NCBI GenBank assembly: GCA_900557255.1
Contig: USSA01000143.1
Span: 1 to 7,565, forward strand
DNA length: 7,565 bases
Direction: 5' to 3'
Source: an uncultured Prevotella sp.
GTDB lineage: Bacteria > Bacteroidota > Bacteroidia > Bacteroidales > Bacteroidaceae
Shown: one piece after another, positions 5,892 through 7,565 of the stretch
Position numbering within the stretch: the stretch's first letter is position 1
How the letters are laid out: each line of letters opens with the position of its first letter
Notes under the pieces: generated by a model
What the model saw: the letters and a program-made list of their open reading frames with translations, nothing else
Told to the model about the DNA's origin: nothing
Databases searched by the model: none
Position numbers and translations under genes: made by a program

Positions 5892-6731
5892 ATGTTATTT
5901 TCCATCAGTAGTTATCCACAAAAAATTAAAACTGTTGATGGAGAATACACATACGTAGTACCTGAAAGTGTAGATTTGGAAAAAGCAAAAAATATTGCAT
6001 TAGAACGTGTAAAAATACAGCTGATTGCTGATGAGTTTGGTACTGTCGTTTCTCAATCAAATTCAACTTTAGTAAAAAATGAAAATGGCAAATCCAATAT
6101 CGATTTCATGTCAATTGGTGGAAGTGAGGTGAAAGGAGAATGGATAGAAACTATAGGAAATCCTATTTTCAAAACGGAAATTAATGGAGAACAACTTGTA
6201 GTAAAAGTTTGGATTAAAGGTAAAATCCGTGAAATCGTATCTTCACACATAGACTTTGATTTCCATATACTGCGCAATGGAACAGATGATAAGTTTGATG
6301 ATGACACATTTTATGGTGGTGATGATTTATTCTTATCGTTTATGTCTCCTTTGTCAGGCTACATAGCAGTCTATTTGATAGACAACGATGGTAATGCCTT
6401 TTGTTTATTGCCTTATCAAAATCAAGAAGAAGGGAACGTTTATGTAAAAGCAAATGAAAGATATGTATTCTTTTCAGCCAAATGGGCTTCCCCAGACTTA
6501 CGCCAATATGTAGACGAGTATACTATGACATGTACACATACACAAGAGTTAAATCAAATCTATATAATATTCTCATCAAACTCTTTTGTAAAAGCTTTGG
6601 ATTCAAAGAAACAAGAGAATTTGCCACGAGAACTGCCAAATAAGGAATTTCAAAGGTGGTTGTCGCAAAAACGTGTAAAAGACCCAGCAATGGTTTTTAA
6701 AGCCAAAAACTTAACAATTATAAAAAAATGA
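5892..6731 (+). CDS. DUF4384-like protein, signal peptide cut off by the IS
   Basis: A 279-aa protein read from ATG 5892 (MLFSISSYPQKIK). The N-terminal residues look like the last part of a lipid-free signal peptide (compare typical ...LFSISSYAQ) whose start and core were lost when the IS1380 end was placed at 5888. Residues about 25-115 (EKAKNIALERVKIQLIADEFGTVV and following) resemble the FlgT-N/LPP20-like fold seen in secreted proteins. Residues about 145-240 (LFLSFMSPLSGYIAVYLIDNDGNAFCLLPYQ, then KANERYVFFS) match the DUF4384 pattern. Family members are often linked with caspase-like and Sel1/TPR proteins in Bacteroidales; the exact role is unknown. Without its signal the product would stay in the cytoplasm. 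Its stop overlaps the next start (ATGA, 6728-6731), so the two are one operon. The frame is also open upstream to TTG 5835, inside the IS, which is not credible. Confidence 0.65.
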   Translation: MLFSISSYPQKIKTVDGEYTYVVPESVDLEKAKNIALERVKIQLIADEFGTVVSQSNSTLVKNENGKSNIDFMSIGGSEVKGEWIETIGNPIFKTEINGEQLVVKVWIKGKIREIVSSHIDFDFHILRNGTDDKFDDDTFYGGDDLFLSFMSPLSGYIAVYLIDNDGNAFCLLPYQNQEEGNVYVKANERYVFFSAKWASPDLRQYVDEYTMTCTHTQELNQIYIIFSSNSFVKALDSKKQENLPRELPNKEFQRWLSQKRVKDPAMVFKAKNLTIIKK

Positions 6732-7516
6732 AAAAGATATGTACCGTATTATTTTTGTGTCTTAGTATATTTACTTCCTATGCACAAAATGATGAACTAT
6801 ATGACCAAATTATAGATATGGTAGAAAAAGGTTCTATAAATGAAGCTATAAAACAAACGCTACCTATTGCGAAGAGTGGAGATAGAGCTTTCCAAAATCT
6901 ATTAGGATATATATATGAAGAAAAAGGGGAATTCATAACGGCTGTTGAATGGTATAAGAAATCTGCTGCTCAAAAGAAAGCGGGTGCTCAGTTTAACATA
7001 GGTAGACTCTATGATAAGCGATATGGAAAGCATAGTGGAATTACTGCAAACGATGATACTGCAAAAAAATGGTATTGGCAGGCTGTAAACAACACCGATG
7101 ATGCCAAAGCTAATGGTAGGAAATATGCCCTGTTTAATTTGTTCTTAATTCTTCGTGAAGAAGGTAAAATAGAAGAAGGCAAGAAATTGTTACACAGGGC
7201 TGTTGATGAAGAAATAGATTTAGAGAAAAGCCCATGTGCATTGGCCGAATATTATGACCATAAAGACATAATGGCTTTTAGGTTATATAGAATATCGGCA
7301 GAAAATGGCTATGCGAGAGCACAATTTGCGCTTGCCGAATACTTTGAAGAAGGCTTATTTGTAGATAAAGACTTAAAGGAAGCTACAAAATGGTATCAAA
7401 GGGCTGCCGACCAAGGAAATTGGTCAGCTCAGGATAGATTAGGAGAATGCTACGAACGTTTATATAGGAAAACACTTGATGAACGAGACTTGAAAAATGC
7501 ACTTAAGTATTATTGA
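6728..7516 (+). CDS. Secreted Sel1-repeat protein, probably truncated at the 3' end
   Basis: A 262-aa protein with a clear signal peptide (MKKICTVLFLCLSIFTSYAQ, cleavage likely after Ala19) and Sel1-like repeats, a TPR relative used as a protein-binding scaffold. Repeats lie at about 52-83, 85-121 (GAQFNIGRLYDKRYG...AKKWYWQAV), 197-231 (ARAQFALAEYFEEG...AATKWYQRAADQGN in outline) and 232 onward. The stop comes after LGECYERLYRKTLDERDLKNALKYY, where the last helix of a repeat should continue, so the gene is likely cut by foreign DNA just before 7516. ATG 6728 overlaps the upstream stop by ATGA, indicating translational coupling with the DUF4384-like gene. The two presumably act together at the envelope. 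Codon use and AT content match the upstream gene. Confidence 0.8.
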   Translation: MKKICTVLFLCLSIFTSYAQNDELYDQIIDMVEKGSINEAIKQTLPIAKSGDRAFQNLLGYIYEEKGEFITAVEWYKKSAAQKKAGAQFNIGRLYDKRYGKHSGITANDDTAKKWYWQAVNNTDDAKANGRKYALFNLFLILREEGKIEEGKKLLHRAVDEEIDLEKSPCALAEYYDHKDIMAFRLYRISAENGYARAQFALAEYFEEGLFVDKDLKEATKWYQRAADQGNWSAQDRLGECYERLYRKTLDERDLKNALKYY

Positions 7517-7544
7517 CTCCACTTTAAAAAGTGAGTTAAATTTG
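7512..7544 (+). promoter_or_regulatory. Putative Bacteroides-type promoter at the window edge
   Basis: A perfect -7 box TAAATTTG (7537-7544) is preceded 21 nt upstream by TTG (7513-7515). It overlaps the stop of the Sel1 gene and would start transcription near 7551, driving something beyond the window. It supports the idea that a new element begins near 7512. Confidence 0.4.
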
Positions 7545-7565
7545 AATTAAACATATGCCTTGGAG

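Overview
The window looks like a resistance and mobile-element patchwork in a Bacteroidales genome (Bacteroides, Phocaeicola or Parabacteroides type). Two kinds of DNA are joined. The left third (about 56-2491) is AT-rich and Firmicutes-like, with strong GAGGGG/GGAGG ribosome binding sites and an intrinsic terminator with a U-tract. The rest carries Bacteroidales signatures: matches to the TTTG / TAnnTTTG promoter consensus, an IS1380-family element, SYAQ-type signal peptides and no clear Shine-Dalgarno sequences.

Layout. (1) 56-778: an erm(G) 23S rRNA methyltransferase gene whose first five codons and start are missing. (2) 779-1218: a terminator and two gene scraps, one like the C-terminus of an RlmD/RumA uracil methyltransferase and one broken by an in-frame stop. 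(3) 1219-2491: two intact genes, a small SAM-dependent methyltransferase and an HD-domain hydrolase, probably co-transcribed. (4) 2520-3572: a defective IS4-like element with perfect inverted repeats but a frameshifted, internally deleted transposase. (5) 3572-4111: a gene-tail fragment, then a dense cluster of hairpins and short GC-rich palindromic repeats. (6) 4112-4312: a small Cys-containing protein with a Bacteroides-type promoter, its last codons supplied by the adjoining IS. (7) 4295-5888: a complete 1,594-bp IS1380-family element, transposase on the minus strand. (8) 5892-7516: a two-gene operon joined by an ATGA overlap. It encodes a DUF4384-like protein that has lost the start of its signal peptide to the IS, and a secreted Sel1-repeat protein that stops in mid-repeat.

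Most genes here are decayed or truncated. The clearest connected story is the IS1380 element. It has no target-site duplication, joins two truncated genes, and carries a hairpin between divergent promoters. One promoter drives the transposase; the other points out of the element and could drive the truncated DUF4384/Sel1 operon. I did not find a convincing new defence or biosynthetic system. The most interesting leads are the start-less erm(G), the IS-promoter fusion, the palindrome cluster and the DUF4384/Sel1 pair.
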